Assembly (NCBI GenBank): GCA_005406025.1
Contig: BGZK01000548.1
Location: 248,001-312,000, forward strand
DNA from: Eumeta japonica
Taxonomy: Eukaryota > Arthropoda > Insecta > Lepidoptera > Psychidae
Length of the DNA: 64,000 nucleotides
Direction: 5' to 3'
Shown here: positions 24,791-37,499 of the stretch, in pieces
How the letters are laid out: each line of letters starts with the position of its first letter
Position numbering within the stretch: the first letter of the stretch is position 1
Notes under the pieces: generated by a model
Databases searched by the model: none
Told to the model about the DNA's origin: nothing
The model's input: the letters and a program-made list of their open reading frames with translations, nothing else
Program-made: the position numbers and the translations under genes

Positions 24791-25107
24791 CGAAAGCCTT
24801 GCGGTTAAGTGCCTACCGAATTCAAGTTTGATAATTTGTTTAATTGGCTCACCTTTCAGCGATAATTCAAAAGATACGGAACACAAATTTTCGGTTTAAT
24901 ATACTTTTAATAGTTTTCGATAGTCGTGAGAGGACTGTGTAGCACGCGCGGACGCGATAACATACAAATATGTGACACTGCAGTTTGCCGACTCGTGCTT
25001 GCCCGGGGATGTGTTGTGCGTACACATAGACACGCATGCGCATATGCACGCACGCTCTTTATAATACGAGCCTACTGTTAATTAACTATTTTTTAGAATT
25101 TCGTAGG

Positions 25108-25390
25108 TCTGAAAAAAAAGGAACTCTTATAGACTTATTCGTGTATATATATGCCTGTCCGTTTATTACAGCCAATTTTCTTATCTACTGGACCGATTAA
25201 GACGAAAAGTTAGTGCAATATATGAATTTCTGTAATCCAAACACGAACGTGAACGTAACTAAACGAATTTTGAATAACGGGGTCACATTTAAAGGACAAA
25301 TTAGGAAATAAATAAAAGTGTTACAGACTACGTGTGACATATAAAATGAAAGTGCTGGTTGTGAGAGTCTCAAATATGTTTTTTTTTCTA
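25108..25390 (+). repeat. Diverged interspersed repeat (family K-like)
   Basis: Begins AAAAAGGAACTCTTATAGAC and keeps CTACTGGACCGATTAAGACG and GGACAAATTAGGAAA blocks known from lepidopteran repeats that begin with the same AACCCTTATAGG-type head. It ends close to the left arm of the foldback element. Noncoding. Confidence 0.5.
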
Positions 25391-25489
25391 TTTCATTGTT
25401 TTAAAATGAACAGTTTTATACGTTAAATATTGTGTTTGTCTCAATGGAGTTGTCCGATAGTAACGCTGTTAGATGTTCAGTTAAAATAA

Positions 25490-25772
25490 AGCAGTAATGA
25501 GTTAAGAAAATTGAAAAAAACCTACTGCGTAAAATTGATATAAAAAGATGGAAACAAGATGTAAAAAATCATCCAATTAAATATCACTAATATTTGCAGT
25601 TGGAGGTATCAGATTTATGTGCCCTTATTTGCCGCGAATTCTTGCTCCATGTGTGCCTCCGACTGCAAATATTTGTCATATTTAATTGGATGGCTTTTTA
25701 CATCATCTTTTTTCCATCCTTTTAGTTTTACGCAGGAGTTTTTTTTTTCATTTTCTTAATTATTTTTTTTAT
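25490..25772. mobile_element. Foldback (long inverted-repeat) element
   Basis: Two arms of about 105-115 bp (left 25502-25607, right 25654-25765) are inverted copies of each other around a 46-bp centre. Longest matching strings are ATCCAATTAAATAT, AATATTTGCAGT and ACTGCGTAAAA/CCTGCGTAAAA (left/right read in one sense). The tips drift into A/T tracts, so the exact ends and any target duplication are unclear. It has the form of a MITE or foldback transposon. A transcript across it would fold into a long hairpin. Confidence 0.75.
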
Positions 25773-25779
25773 TTACTAC

Positions 25780-27550
25780 TCTTTAATTCTGAACTAACCT
25801 AACACAACATAATCTAATATATAAACTAACCGTGTTTTCTCGTCATTATTGGTGTCGACATCTTGTCATGTAATAATCGTGATAATTTTTTTTCATCGAT
25901 ATACTTATTGATATTGACTATTATTAGTAAATTGTAAATTTAAATTGTGTAATAGTTATATAAAGGTTATTGCTATAAAATGGCTTAGAAAACACTATCT
26001 TGCTCTTGAAACACTTACTAAATGATATGTCACTCAATGTGGTATGATTTTTTTTTTTTCGTTTTTACCGCTGTTATGTATTTCACGGTCGTAATTCTGG
26101 TTTCATAATAATTGTCTTCCAAGTCAATAAGATTTACTATACAGGTATGAGAACTTTATTACAAGTTATGAAAATTTAAGTAAGAATGGTTGGTCGCCAA
26201 CTTTTTAAATCGTTGTAGATCTTAAATAGTAATTCAAAATGAAAAAAAAATGTTTAGAGAAACAATTCTCTAAATGTCGAACTTGACAATAAGCGATTGT
26301 GAAATTTGACATTTACATAATTGTACCTTTTTCGATAAAGATCGATATAATGAGTTAGTAAAGTATATATCTTAAAATGTAAATAATCCAATAAATAATT
26401 TATTGATTAATACTGATGTTTAAAACGCGTTGATATTTTAAATTTTGCTTAAAGAGACAAATTATCAGTGCTCTTGAATCAAAAGAGTATAATATGATTT
26501 GTTGTGTAACGTATTGGTGAAACGATTCACACACTCCAAGAAATTGTTATTCTCTTTAACATATGGCCAAGAAACGGTAAAACTCAAACAAACTAATCGT
26601 TTTTATGCATGGTTTGTTAAAATACTATTTCTCGCGAAATTCTTCGTTTTACGAGGCTATGTTTGATAAAAAAAATTCAAAAAGCAAAATGTTGAAAAAA
26701 AAACATCTACTAGCCAAACATATGTTAATATCAGTAATACATATATACCGAACTTGAATACCGAACCTCGCAACATTTTTATATGCATCGCACACGACGA
26801 AGACACATTTTATCACAGCTACAAAATAAGGAACGTCAAAGCAGTTATACGTAGAAAATTAGTTTCCAACTGTCGCTACAATCCCTTTATTTTGAGTGAT
26901 GTTTCCAACACAAAAATACGTTACCTGAGTTATTGTTGGAATGCAAATGTGAAGGAGTAGTTTGAAAGTCTCGTAATTACGTGAAAAAATAATGCAGACG
27001 TTATTTGTTATTCTATGTGTTACAACACTATGTACATTGATAATGTTACGCTGTAATAATTACACAATTACAAATACATATTTCCACCGAATTTCTTTTT
27101 TTTTCTCTTTATTTTTAAGTGGTATAAATAATAGACGTAGGCAGCTACAAATAAATACATTTTTTAATTCTACAATGGCGGAATCACTATGAATTTCATA
27201 TTTAGTGATATATGGAAATAAGTTTGGGCTAATGTTTAGTGTTTGATTCATTTGGATTGGTGAACGAATAAAAAATGTATCATGTCCGGTTTAAGATGTA
27301 TCTTATTACGTCTTTACGTGACGCGTGCACAACTCGGAAAAATAAGCACTGCTCGGTTGTTTTATTGACAGCATTTAACCAAACGATCGTATATTTAGCT
27401 CTTCTCTCGGCTTCATTTATTTGCAATTAATTGGGAGGCTTTTTAGGATTTACGATTTTGGTTTGTCTATTTAAAATTAAAATATGAATTCTAATTTTTT
27501 TCCATTCAAACTTTCCTTTCCTACTGTATTTATTGACACATTATACTATT
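25780..27550. other. AT-rich intergenic stretch
   Basis: No repeat family is recognised. Frames at 26754-26960 and 26992-27192 are open but have no motif and no flanking splice or promoter signals that I can support. Confidence 0.35.
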
Positions 27551-27559
27551 TATTACCTA

Positions 27560-27746
27560 TCCTGAATCCAGTTTCTGGCTAAAGGTTGCACGAATACCGG
27601 CTGGCTCTACACTTCCGTCACTCCTAATCCAGACTAGAACCTACTCTCCACCCTATATCTACGCTCCCTTCGGTATATTGGGACTTGTCCCTTTCAGTCA
27701 TTGCGACTGGCTGAAGGTCGAGCGATGATGATGATGATGATGATAA
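27560..27746 (+). repeat. Retroposon with (GAT)n tail
   Basis: A GC-richer unit (core ACCTACTCTCCACCCTATAT, then TTGGGACTTGTCCCTTTCAG) ends in a clean GAT trinucleotide run at about 27725-27744. A microsatellite tail of this kind marks the 3' end of many lepidopteran SINE/LINE insertions. The short body and lack of coding suggest a SINE or a truncated LINE. Confidence 0.45.
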
Positions 27747-29023
27747 ATTCTAATTTTTTTCCATTTTGTTAGCATTTTACTCCAAAACTACTAAACCGAT
27801 CAAATAAGGAAAAGGGAGTGAGATTGGGAGCAGAAGACAGCTGCCTGACGCCGACCTACAATGCAACCCTGTATCCACGAGAACGGATCAATGAGCAATC
27901 TAGTTTAACTCAAGTCTATGTTACTTTCTTTTTAACACGCTTTTTTTTATCTTTGTATCCAATTTGATAAATTTATTTTTATTATTTAAAAGTTACGCAA
28001 TCTAGTTGACCAGCAAACATTAATATTAAAAAAATATAATTGCTTTTTAATATCAAAAAGATTTTGGGTGGAGTAGAACAATTTGTTAACGAAATAAAAA
28101 TATCAATTAAAATAGATTGATCATTTTGCCGTTAATTAAATGTATGAGGTACGAAATTTTTGGTGTTTGCGTGTCTTTTTCCAAATTCTTGCGTTATATC
28201 AATGTGGCAGACAAGAAGACAATTTTTAAATTTCTTAGAAACCTGCACCTTCCGTCAATCATAGGTGATAACAATTTTTTTTAAAATATTTCTTACTAAT
28301 ACGTTTCGACATAATTCCATTATATGCACCACTAACTACGTATTGACTATAACTTAGACTTATACATGCGTAACCGAGATGCATTAGTTTTATTAATATA
28401 TGAATATTTGAACAACGTTGCCCAGAAAATTTCCATCCACCATTGTGTTCCTTTTTCGTTCTGTTCCTTTATTCCGTATGCGCCAGTCCGGCACTTGATT
28501 CATAGATAAACAGACTGTTTCTACCGAGAAATCCTTTGCGAAATGCAAACCTTTGTTCGGTTCCTGCTGGAATATGCAGACTTACATGACTTAGTAATGC
28601 GCACCAGAAACCCTTGTGGATTTTCGTTAAAAATGTAGTCTATTTTAATTTTCCCTCTCGTGTAGTTTTGTGATTTTCGCTTCGTGATTTATGTCAACCT
28701 GTGTAGGGTATATTCACACGCACACACATACGCACACACATATATTATAATTATTTATCCATCGCATCTATCGGTCGTCAGCTCACATCTTTATACGAAT
28801 GACTATCGACCAGTTGGAGTTCATTCAAAACTTGCTGGTTACTTAAAAATATAGCATACTTAACAAGGTAAGCCGTGAGTAATACGAAAACATTTTCTTT
28901 TATTTTATCTACATTTTACAAACTTGTCATCACTCCCCTTTCGTTTTATTGGTTTATAACCGTGGTACTTTTCTATTTTGCACTTAAATTAGCTAACATA
29001 AAGAATTGTGCACGAACCACATC

Positions 29024-29028
<5 letters not shown>

Positions 29029-29084
<56 letters not shown>
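29029..29084. repeat. (TA)n microsatellite
   Basis: About 28 AT units without interruption. The surrounding open frame (28875-29165) is held open by this run. Confidence 0.95.
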
Positions 29085-29090
<6 letters not shown>

Positions 29091-29289
29091 CATGAAATTA
29101 TAGAATTAACAAAGCTTGCAAGAAAAATTATGCTGCAATTGCTTCTAGTAATAATTTTATTGTAAAGGGCACTCTTATCAAGGTATTTATGGTTCGATAA
29201 AATTTCTTTGATTTGGTTTAGTATTAAAATTTAGTCATTAAAAAAAATTAATATAATTTAATATTAAAATTTAGAGCCATTAAGAAAAA

Positions 29290-29555
29290 AATGCATTTTT
29301 AACTGGGCTGTGAGACCTTTCTTCTTCTATCAAGGTTCTAGGTAAATGGGAAATACCCTTTAAGTTATAATTTACATCAAATTTCAAAAATGGTCGTATT
29401 TTGGCCGTATTTTTTAAGAAATTAGAAACTTATTTTTTTACGCTCCAAAAGATCCCAGACCTAATGACTATTTGTATTAATGTCAACTTGATAGCTCCAC
29501 GCGTCTCAAAGAAAAAGGCTGTTGACAGACAGACATACAAAGTAATGTGATATAT
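29290..29555 (-). repeat. Diverged interspersed repeat (family K), inverted
   Basis: On the minus strand the order is GTATGTCTGTCTGTCAACAG, CCTTTTTCTTTGAGACGCGT, GGAGCTATCAAGTTGACATT, AATACGGCCAAAATACGACC and GGGTATTTCCCATTTACCTA. This is the same series as the plus-strand copy at 18.7-18.96 kb. It has no A tail and no coding sequence. Confidence 0.6.
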
Positions 29556-29999
29556 TTACTTACTTCATAGCTATGATTTCAAAAGGACTTGTTTCAAAAG
29601 CCAGCAATCCTGTTTTTTCTGTGTACGCATACTTTATAGTACACTCGGTACTCAAATAAACTAATGTAATGTGATTCTGTTGTTTTTTGCTTGTTTAATG
29701 TGTAAAGGTATTCTAAACACTGCAAAGTATATCTTATTCGACGTGCTTAGAGACGCAGTTTTGAAAAGACTCGTCTTACCAGCACGAAGCCTTGTGTCCT
29801 GGTGGTAACATCGTTTCGGAAGAAGTTAAAATCTCCAGCTGGATATTAATTAGGTGCGAATGTGCTTCCGTAAAGACTCTTCAGAGAATTGCAAGAACGC
29901 TGCGAATTTTCTCCGACTTGCGCCCGTCCGCCAGGTTGGAAACTCTTGAAGCAATATACGTTGCAAATAGTTTTCTACCTTCATAAAAGGAAAGTGTTA

Positions 30000-30190
30000 G
30001 TGATAGTGTAGAGAACGGCGGTTTAATATCAAGAACTTGCGAATCAGGAGTTCGTGGGTTCGATGCTCGAACGCAAACGATGAGTTTTTTAAACCACTCG
30101 TTCTGTGTCTCGAAGAGCACGTGAGGCCGTCGTCGACGGTCGTTAATGGCCGCCGACCCGCAATTACCTGACACTGAGGTCTCGACATCC
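30000..30190 (+). repeat. tRNA-headed SINE-like unit
   Basis: A B-box-like GTGGGTTCGATGCT lies at about 30054-30067. It is followed by CAAACGATGAGTTTTTTAAA, TCTGTGTCTCGAAGAGCACG, TGAGGCCGTCGTCGACGGTC and GACCCGCAATTACCTGACA. These are the elements expected of a common lepidopteran SINE body and are shared in part with the 8.5 and 21.2 kb units. Open frames on the minus strand across it are shadows. Confidence 0.55.
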
Positions 30191-30199
30191 AAGTCACGC

Positions 30200-32140
30200 A
30201 ATTTAAATAGAACACTTTGTTAAAGCATGCCCTTACTAAAGGATGACATAAACTATTCACCACATATTGTGATCTTAAGGTGAAGAGTCATATCGATTCA
30301 AGTTGTACTCAATAGAATAGACAGTGAAAGTCCCATCCTTATAAAGTTTACGGTCTCCGCTGGATATATTTATGCATTTAGGGAAATCCACGGTAACGGA
30401 ATTTTGAGAAATTCCAATAAAAAAAATATTAGTTCAATGCAACTAGAATGGAAGAACTAGAAAGAGTACAGTCAATATTTGGTAAACAGAAACGTGAGCA
30501 AACATCCGAAAATTATGCCTAATGTATAAATATGCTGTGTTGTACTATGTTGTACAATTTTTAATGAATTTTGGTATTCTTTATTTTGTAAATGTAGTAA
30601 TTTTTTCTTATGTAAGCTTCAATTTTTTGTACACGTAACGCAATTATAGCTGAACAGAAAGAGAACTTTATTACCACAAGTCGTATTTAACTAGTAAATT
30701 ATTTCCAAACCTTGTGGCTTTATTATTTGACGTTACACAAGTTTGGACTAACAACTTCGTTATTCCAATTTCGCTTTTAACGTTTTATATTGTCATGACA
30801 AAAGACCAGCCAAGATGGCAGTCGGGCTTTCATATCCAAGGTTCCGCATATATCATCGAATGAAACGAAGCAATATTTGTAATTGTACTATTTTTAAATC
30901 AAACGGGTGTCACATTAACTATATTTGAATATTTTAATCTAACCAACGTTTGCAAGAATACGCGTTTGAATGGTAGTTATCGATGTATTATTCACGTACA
31001 AATCCATATAGAATAGTGAATAGATTGTTACTACAGTAAACGGAAAATTGTGGGCATCTAAATAACTAGTGAACAGATATCGATAAAAATAATATTCATC
31101 GTTTTAAAAATCTTTGTATTCTATTGTCCTGACTTCTTTCACACATCGTCTAAAGATTTGTCGAAGGAGAGGGGACATAAAATTGACAACGTAGGAAGCT
31201 AATAAATCACAAATATACACCAGAGGCAAAAAGTAACTAAAAACTTTCCATATAGCTTTTTAAAGACTTACCCACTGCCGTCCCATAATATAAGGTGTGA
31301 AAAAAAATTTCGCCCTCAATTGTAGATATAAGCTACTCCTAAGTTTTATTACATAATTACCTTTACAAATTTGTACAGCGTATTTATGAAACTGCTATGT
31401 ACGGACAAACATGACGAATGTAAAAAAGTTCCGTTTTCTTCTTTGGCTACGGAACCCAAAAAATCAAACAACATCTAAATCTCATTTCATATGCTCCAGG
31501 CTGAAGAAAGTTTTGAATCAATTCAATTTGTTTTTTTTTGTGTTTGCGAAAGCAAACAAATATCACGAAACAAGAAAAGTTTGTAATAACACTTTTCGCC
31601 CGTAACCTCGGTGTAGAATTTACGTGGCTTCATTGAAAATTATGGTCCTGATGGCTCAGTATGAGATCGACCGACATAGCGTTCAGAACTTGTATTAGCC
31701 ATTAAATAGGTATGAAAGTCTATTATTACTATTAGTAGGTGTTTAAATTTTAATTGTTTATGGCCACCCTTCATAATATCAAATTAATTTTTCTACGTAT
31801 AACTTACGACTCAATAAGTCTAAGTATTAGTAATTTTTACCAACAATTAAGTGCTGCGGTGCAAGTTTAGTTTAAACGAAATGTTACGAAGAACTTAAGT
31901 TTTGGTTACACATTTTTATGGTGGGCATATAATACTATTAAAATCTAATTGTATGAGTATTACAATCTCAAAAATGTGTGTTTTGTTTCATGGTATTCAC
32001 ATATTTCGATCAGCTCAAAGCTTTTGAAAATCAACAAATTTTGTTACAAAGCACGGTAATAAAAGATATAGTCAAATAAAATAAGTTCTCCCTGTTTAAT
32101 ATTCAATCAATTCTAAACGATTCCGTAAAATACACGATTT
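30200..32140. other. AT-rich intergenic stretch
   Basis: No gene is seen. A short remnant GTTCCGTTTTC..CTACGGAACCC at about 31427-31458 is probably the edge of another K-type repeat. Confidence 0.35.
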
Positions 32141-32199
32141 CGTTTCACTTGTATATGACATTTCAAAGGTATTGTATACGGAGGTGTAGACATGTCATG

Positions 32200-32490
32200 T
32201 GCGCTCATACAGACGTTCGAATGGGAAGCGTTAATGGAAGCCCTCCCTATCCAAAAGCAATCGCGTTCACCAGGAAACGCAATACGCATGTGCCATCCCT
32301 AAAACAACGTTATCAGACATCACAGGGATATCTACAACACAAAGGAGCGTGTATTCCCGTTATCACCTCGGGCCCGTGCTCGGCTCGCCCCCCAGTCGCG
32401 GCCTTGTCGAATCAACCATATTGTAATGAAATTCGATTCGCATCAATTCCATGCTGGCGTCGTGGTTCTCCCATTTCCAGCTGACGTATT
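32200..32490. promoter_or_regulatory. GC-rich noncoding island
   Basis: GC-richer block with GGGCCCGTGCTCGGCTCGCC near 32370 and the A/T motif TGTAATGAAATTCGATTCGC near 32420. The single plus-strand frame over it has no domain. Regulatory role inferred only from composition. Confidence 0.3.
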
Positions 32491-33071
32491 ATTGGTTTGA
32501 TAGAATTCCATCGAACTATTTATGAACCTCTGAATGTTTAGTTATTTGCGTACTCGATTCATCGTAGGGACATGACGATCGATTCTTCTTATAAGAATTG
32601 GTGAAGATTAACAAATAATACGTTAATTCCGTGTCAGCTGTAAATAGATATCGGCTCGGAATCGAGAGTAGGAGCTGCGTAGATGTGCACTTAATGAAAA
32701 TTTCGAATGTAATTTTAATAAAGAGTCATTCCGTTCATATAGAGGTCATACATTTATAGATCTGGCATGTTAGATTGCACTTCGATTTTTTCTAATTTTT
32801 ATAATTTACTGATGTTTTATGTTTATATTTTTATAATTAACTGATGTTTTATATTTATGAATATGGCTTAAAATATTTAATTTTGAATCAATTTCATTTT
32901 CTAATAATGTTGAGTCCTAGTCAAAATAAACAGTGTCAAATATTAATAGCCAGTTAGGTAGCGTGTAATTTTAAAGCTAGAGCAAGTTACCTGTTTAACT
33001 TTAATCTTTGATCAGTTTCTTTGCTTTTCTCAATAATTATGTATGTAATAGATCATCGCATGTATGTATGA

Positions 33072-33074
<3 letters not shown>

Positions 33075-33126
<52 letters not shown>

Positions 33127-33136
33127 TACACACATA
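33075..33136. repeat. (TA)n-(CA)n compound microsatellite
   Basis: A TA run (33075-33110) passes directly into CA repeats (33111-33133). Confidence 0.95.
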
Positions 33137-33227
33137 TTTTTTTTTAATAATCCAATCATTCATATACAGCTGGAAAAAGAACGTTACTAAAGTAACTACT
33201 AGAAGTTTATTTAGCGGTATAGTGATA

Positions 33228-33520
33228 AATGACCATCGGTGCGGGGGTGCTCGAGTTAAACCCGTGCGCGCGCGGTGGCCCGCGGAGGGCCGCTCGCGGC
33301 ATACGCAAATCGATTACATAAATCGGGCGGGGTATCTCGGCCGCGTATCGGGTCGCATTCACCCTTTCCCGGGTGGCGATGGTCAGATTGAGCGAGCCTT
33401 TCTGCTGACGCAACATTCCGGCCCCCTCGCCCCGCGCGCGCTCCCCCGCCGCCGCGTCAGAACAAAGAGTGGCGACAATACGACCCCACGGCTTTTGTAC
33501 ACTGGACACCGCACTAAGCG
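33228..33520. promoter_or_regulatory. Large GC-rich noncoding island
   Basis: Very GC-rich (CGCGCGCGGTGGCCCGCGGA, then CCCCTCGCCCCGCGCGCGCT), with an internal AT motif AATCGATTACATAAATCGGG of the Hox/caudal type. Three frames of 100-158 codons overlap on both strands, the usual artefact of GC-rich DNA. No protein domain is seen. Confidence 0.4.
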
Positions 33521-34881
33521 AGTTTGTTTAGGGAATTCGCTCAAGTAAAAAATGTACTGCCATCTCAAATAATGACGTTGATTGATGAACAACACAAAGT
33601 CTTTTCGCATTGTTAAAACTCTACAAAGTCTACTTTTACCCTCGTAATTTGGTACGAGGGACGAAACGCTTAACCCCCCCGAGTGAAAACTGTACTTTGT
33701 CATAACGTCGTTTTATTTTATTTGACAAAAAAAAATCTGTGTAGAGACGGTGAAAATTTAACGATGTTTCAGGTATTTGGCTGCCTAATAAAGACGTTCT
33801 ACCTTTACCGATATTATCAATAGGCAAAATATAACGCAAAAGGAAATAAAAGAATATACAAATCTAGAATGTTTTATACTTTAACGTTAGTTATTAATTT
33901 CTTTATATTATTTTCCTCCCTTAGATACTTGTTCATTTAAATAATGTAAGTAATACATATTTTAATATCATTATATAATATTTTTTTAATGTTCAAGAGA
34001 AATTTTTCAGTTACTAGATATCTTTGATATTGCTATACCTGAGTATGATAGAATATTTAAAAAAGATCAAACAATACTAAGCTATTGAGGACAATTGGAT
34101 GAAACTAGTCGATACAAAATGTACTTATTGTGATATATAATATCATATTCTTGTAGCGATTATCATTTTTAATTTTTTCTAAGAATTCGCAATATTATAT
34201 TACTTCGTTACGAAATAAATAAAATAAAATTTCTGTCTATAAAGCAGGTCTGGTAACAGTGAACAAGACAACGAGAGTATTTTTCGCGTTAACCGCACAA
34301 GTAAATTAGACGATGTGTTTTTGACAGCTAATTTTATTGTTTCGGCTTTTAGTAGTGTCATTCACTTCTGTCACCGTATGAAAATCAATTTAAAATTTGC
34401 TCTCGTTCCGCTAAAATATACTAAAAAAAAACATCAGGAAAATAAGCTTTTGTGTATAAGTAGAATAAAGTTAAATGTTCCAATATTTTAATTCCCCTGT
34501 TTCACGTACTAAAAAGTGTAGTTAAATCTGCTGTCAGATTGTGGAACATACAGAATAATATTACAAATCGGAGGGCTGCTAACTCAGGTGGGCGACGCGG
34601 CAGTTCCCTGCAGAGACCATCGCGTGATTTCGTCCACTTTGCTCTACAAAGTACCGAATAAATCCGGCAATTGCGACACTCACTGCTGGAAAAGCTGACT
34701 CGAATCATTATTACTGGCGTTATTTCAATCAAATACAATTACGGCTTCTGTTAATAAATATTATTTTCAATTAGCCATATATATTGTTTGGAAAATTAAT
34801 TATTTTATTCTTATTTGCGTTAACAAGTGAGCAGGGATTTTTGGTAACGATAACAATACATTTTAGTAAAGCAATTTTTTT

Positions 34882-35072
34882 TGAAGTGAAACTTCTTTAT
34901 CGGCGTATGGGAGAAATTTTATAGCAATGTAACGTTTTTCTGTTACGCGCCATCTTTATTTCTGGGTAACATTTTTCCGTTACGCGCCATATTTATTCAA
35001 TGTTATTAATGTCATCGTGGCATAAACATAATTGTTACTAAGGCCACCTGTTACATATACTTTCTGTCAACA
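34882..35072 (-). repeat. LTR remnant of a Ty3/Gypsy-type element
   Basis: Lies immediately downstream (minus sense) of an integrase C-terminus. It starts TGTTGACAG and ends CACTTCA, so it shows the TG..CA ends of an LTR. Its first 80 bp (minus sense) match the beginning of the LTR-like block at 47150-48025. Inside is a twice-repeated unit around GTTACGCGCCAT with a period of about 38 bp (34940 and 34978 regions). Boundaries are inferred from TG/CA and adjacency. Confidence 0.5.
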
Positions 35073-35113
35073 CCCTAGATCTATTTACAGTTTGTATATA
35101 TTACATTTTCCTA

Positions 35114-35325
35114 TTATCTAAGTTGAAACCTTTTCAACCGACATACATGAACTATATCTCACATTCTTTCATTGAGTGACTCGATTTTATATGTAGCGTT
35201 CGATAATTTTCCTACAATTCTATATGGCCCTTTATAACATCGCATTAATTGAAAAGTTTTACCTATCACCCTTCTAGGTATATATACCATTACCAAGTCT
35301 CCTACATGAAACTCTGAACATTTCT
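35114..35325 (-). pseudogene. Ty3/Gypsy-type pol fragment (integrase C-terminus)
   Basis: The minus-strand translation shows an integrase C-terminal module: a V-G-D-L-V-type strand, then YKGPYRIV (the GPY/F motif), ending in D-I-V-H-V-C-R-L-K and a stop at 35114-35116. The one in-frame stop before DIVHV and the absence of the rest of pol make it a dead fragment. In active elements this module helps the integrase bind chromatin or DNA. The LTR remnant follows directly. Confidence 0.7.
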
Positions 35326-35539
35326 ATTTCTGAAACTCAGTAGTGACGTGAAAAATAATATTTCAATTAAGTGATTAGCGAAAAAAATTTTATAAAGTTA
35401 TTTGTATCCATGTCTATGATAATAAAAGCCTTTTGCATAAACTTTATCTAATTTAGCTTTATTCAACCAATTTCTGTGAAGTTGTAAATAGTAAATCATT
35501 TTTCGAAAAATGATGTCATAAAGAAGTTTCACTTCTTAC

Positions 35540-37490
35540 GTGTGTACACTAATACACACACACTTTTTTTTTAATATAATGCTGTGTAGAGATTTTAATA
35601 CATCTTTAATTAATTAAAGTGAAATACCAATATTGTATTTTCACTTAATTATTGAAACAAATTCAATGGTTCAAAATAAAATTGTTATTATTTCCAATTT
35701 ATAGAGTTTTACCTATGAAATTTGCATAACGTGATCCTAGGTGTTACTCGTAAATATTGGTAAGTCAGGAGGTTGACCTACAGAATTCATTTTTTAAAGA
35801 TATTTTATCATATAAAAGTATTCATCTTTTTAACTGTTTCAAGGACATGTCTGAATGTAGACTAACAAAATATGTATCTGTTATTAAATAAATATCGACA
35901 ATTATATAAATGTATGCTATTACAATAAAACCAAACGGATTACCAGAAAAGATAAATATGATCATTCAAAAAGGAATATACAATGATTAAATACATTTAA
36001 TCATTACAAACGTATTGATCCCTTGGTGACATGAAATAATCCTTAAATTACTTCAGATCCATAACGAGATCTATTGGGTTGTTGTGAACAAACCGAGATC
36101 ATTACGCCCCGCGCGTGCACTTAATTGACGAATTTCCGTGTACCCAATCAAATAACAGTTAAATTTGTACGTGTTTATGCATACCTACGTATCGTAACGG
36201 AGTTTGTACCGGTCCTTGTAAACACGCGGACTGAATATTTTGAAGCGAGTGCATAAGCATAAGCATTGACAACGCCATACTAATTCTTTATTTTTATAAT
36301 ATTTAAAAGCAAAATGTAATTGTAATAAATAGAATCATAGCATCTAATGTAAAAATAATAATCCAAATTAATAGTTTTAAATAATGAAATGCTTACCCAG
36401 CAATTTCATGACATCAACGACTTCCGGCAGAGTGGTTGGAGACACAAATAGCCGTCAACTCTTAAACTATTCGTATACAGTAATCGACGCCGACTCAAAA
36501 ACATTTCTCGTTTTATGACGATACTATTAAAATAAATAATTAATGATATACAATTGAATAGAGTCTTCTTCAATGCTTATGTAGATGTCAAGAACTTGCA
36601 ATGTTTTAACGTGGATACGTCTATGTTTTCGTTTGTAACAACGGTCACTTTGTGAACAGGAGCTTATATAGGACGCCATCTGTTGGCGTATAAATAAACT
36701 AAGTCCGTGATAATGAGCCTGTTTATTTTTATTTCAATCACTGCTTCGATATCCTATCAGCTGTGAAACCTGACATTATGTGGAGATTTCATCTCCGACA
36801 AATGAATCTCAAAAATAAATCTCTTCTCAGTTTCACGAAAAAAAAAAACAGTTTACAATGTTGAGGGTTCAACTTAGAATGAATTTACAACTCTAGGCAA
36901 TACGTATCTTGATTTAACCTTCACACGTAATATTAATGAGAACGTACTGATATTTTCGTATCATCGACTTGTGCTTAATAAAATCAATTTGAAAGAAACT
37001 CCGTTTGAAATATTAATTCGTATTGGTCTTCCAATTGCCTAAATATCCTCTTACACACAGACATGTCCACGTAAAACTTGGCTATATCAAGAATACAGTC
37101 AACCAGGTATTTTAGTATAATATTTTGTGTCTTAAATTTTGCGATACAAAACAAAATTCTTTGCTTTTATTGATTTTAGAAGGTATGTTTATTCTAGAAT
37201 GTAAGGAAAAGGACTATAGAGACAGCTGCTTTTAAAACTAACTTTGTCATTGTTTTTGAGGAATCATCGTAAATATATTACTTTTATTAGTTTTTGACCG
37301 CGGCTATGTCGTCGTGGACATTGGATGTATTCCTTCAACTTACATGACGATTCTGTTTTATTGTCACTACCGAATCCGTTATTCATGTTGATCTTGGTTC
37401 CACGTTATCTTGTACGTTTATCTGTGATCTGCCTTGTTTTAAGTTTATGCTTGATTGTTATCAGCGTACCAAACTTCAAGTTTTTTTATT
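35540..37490. other. Intergenic DNA
   Basis: No gene recognised. A moderately GC-rich, CG-containing segment at about 36085-36240 (GCCCCGCGCGTGCAC, ATTTATGC-like sites) might be a small regulatory island. A GACGCCATCTGTTGGCG string at 36671 resembles an edge of an old mobile element. Confidence 0.3.
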
Positions 37491-37499
37491 ATCTGTTGT

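Noticed and set aside
26992..27192. Small secreted peptide gene (starts MQTLFVILCVTTLCTLIML)
   Set aside because: Hydrophobic start only. The remainder is low-complexity AT-rich translation and no promoter or splice signal stands out.
28875..29165. 96-codon frame with Ile-Tyr run
   Set aside because: Held open by the (TA)n microsatellite.
33072..33548. 158-codon frame
   Set aside because: The first third is microsatellite translation (Tyr-Ile and His-Thr runs) and the rest lies in a GC-rich island with equally long frames on the other strand.
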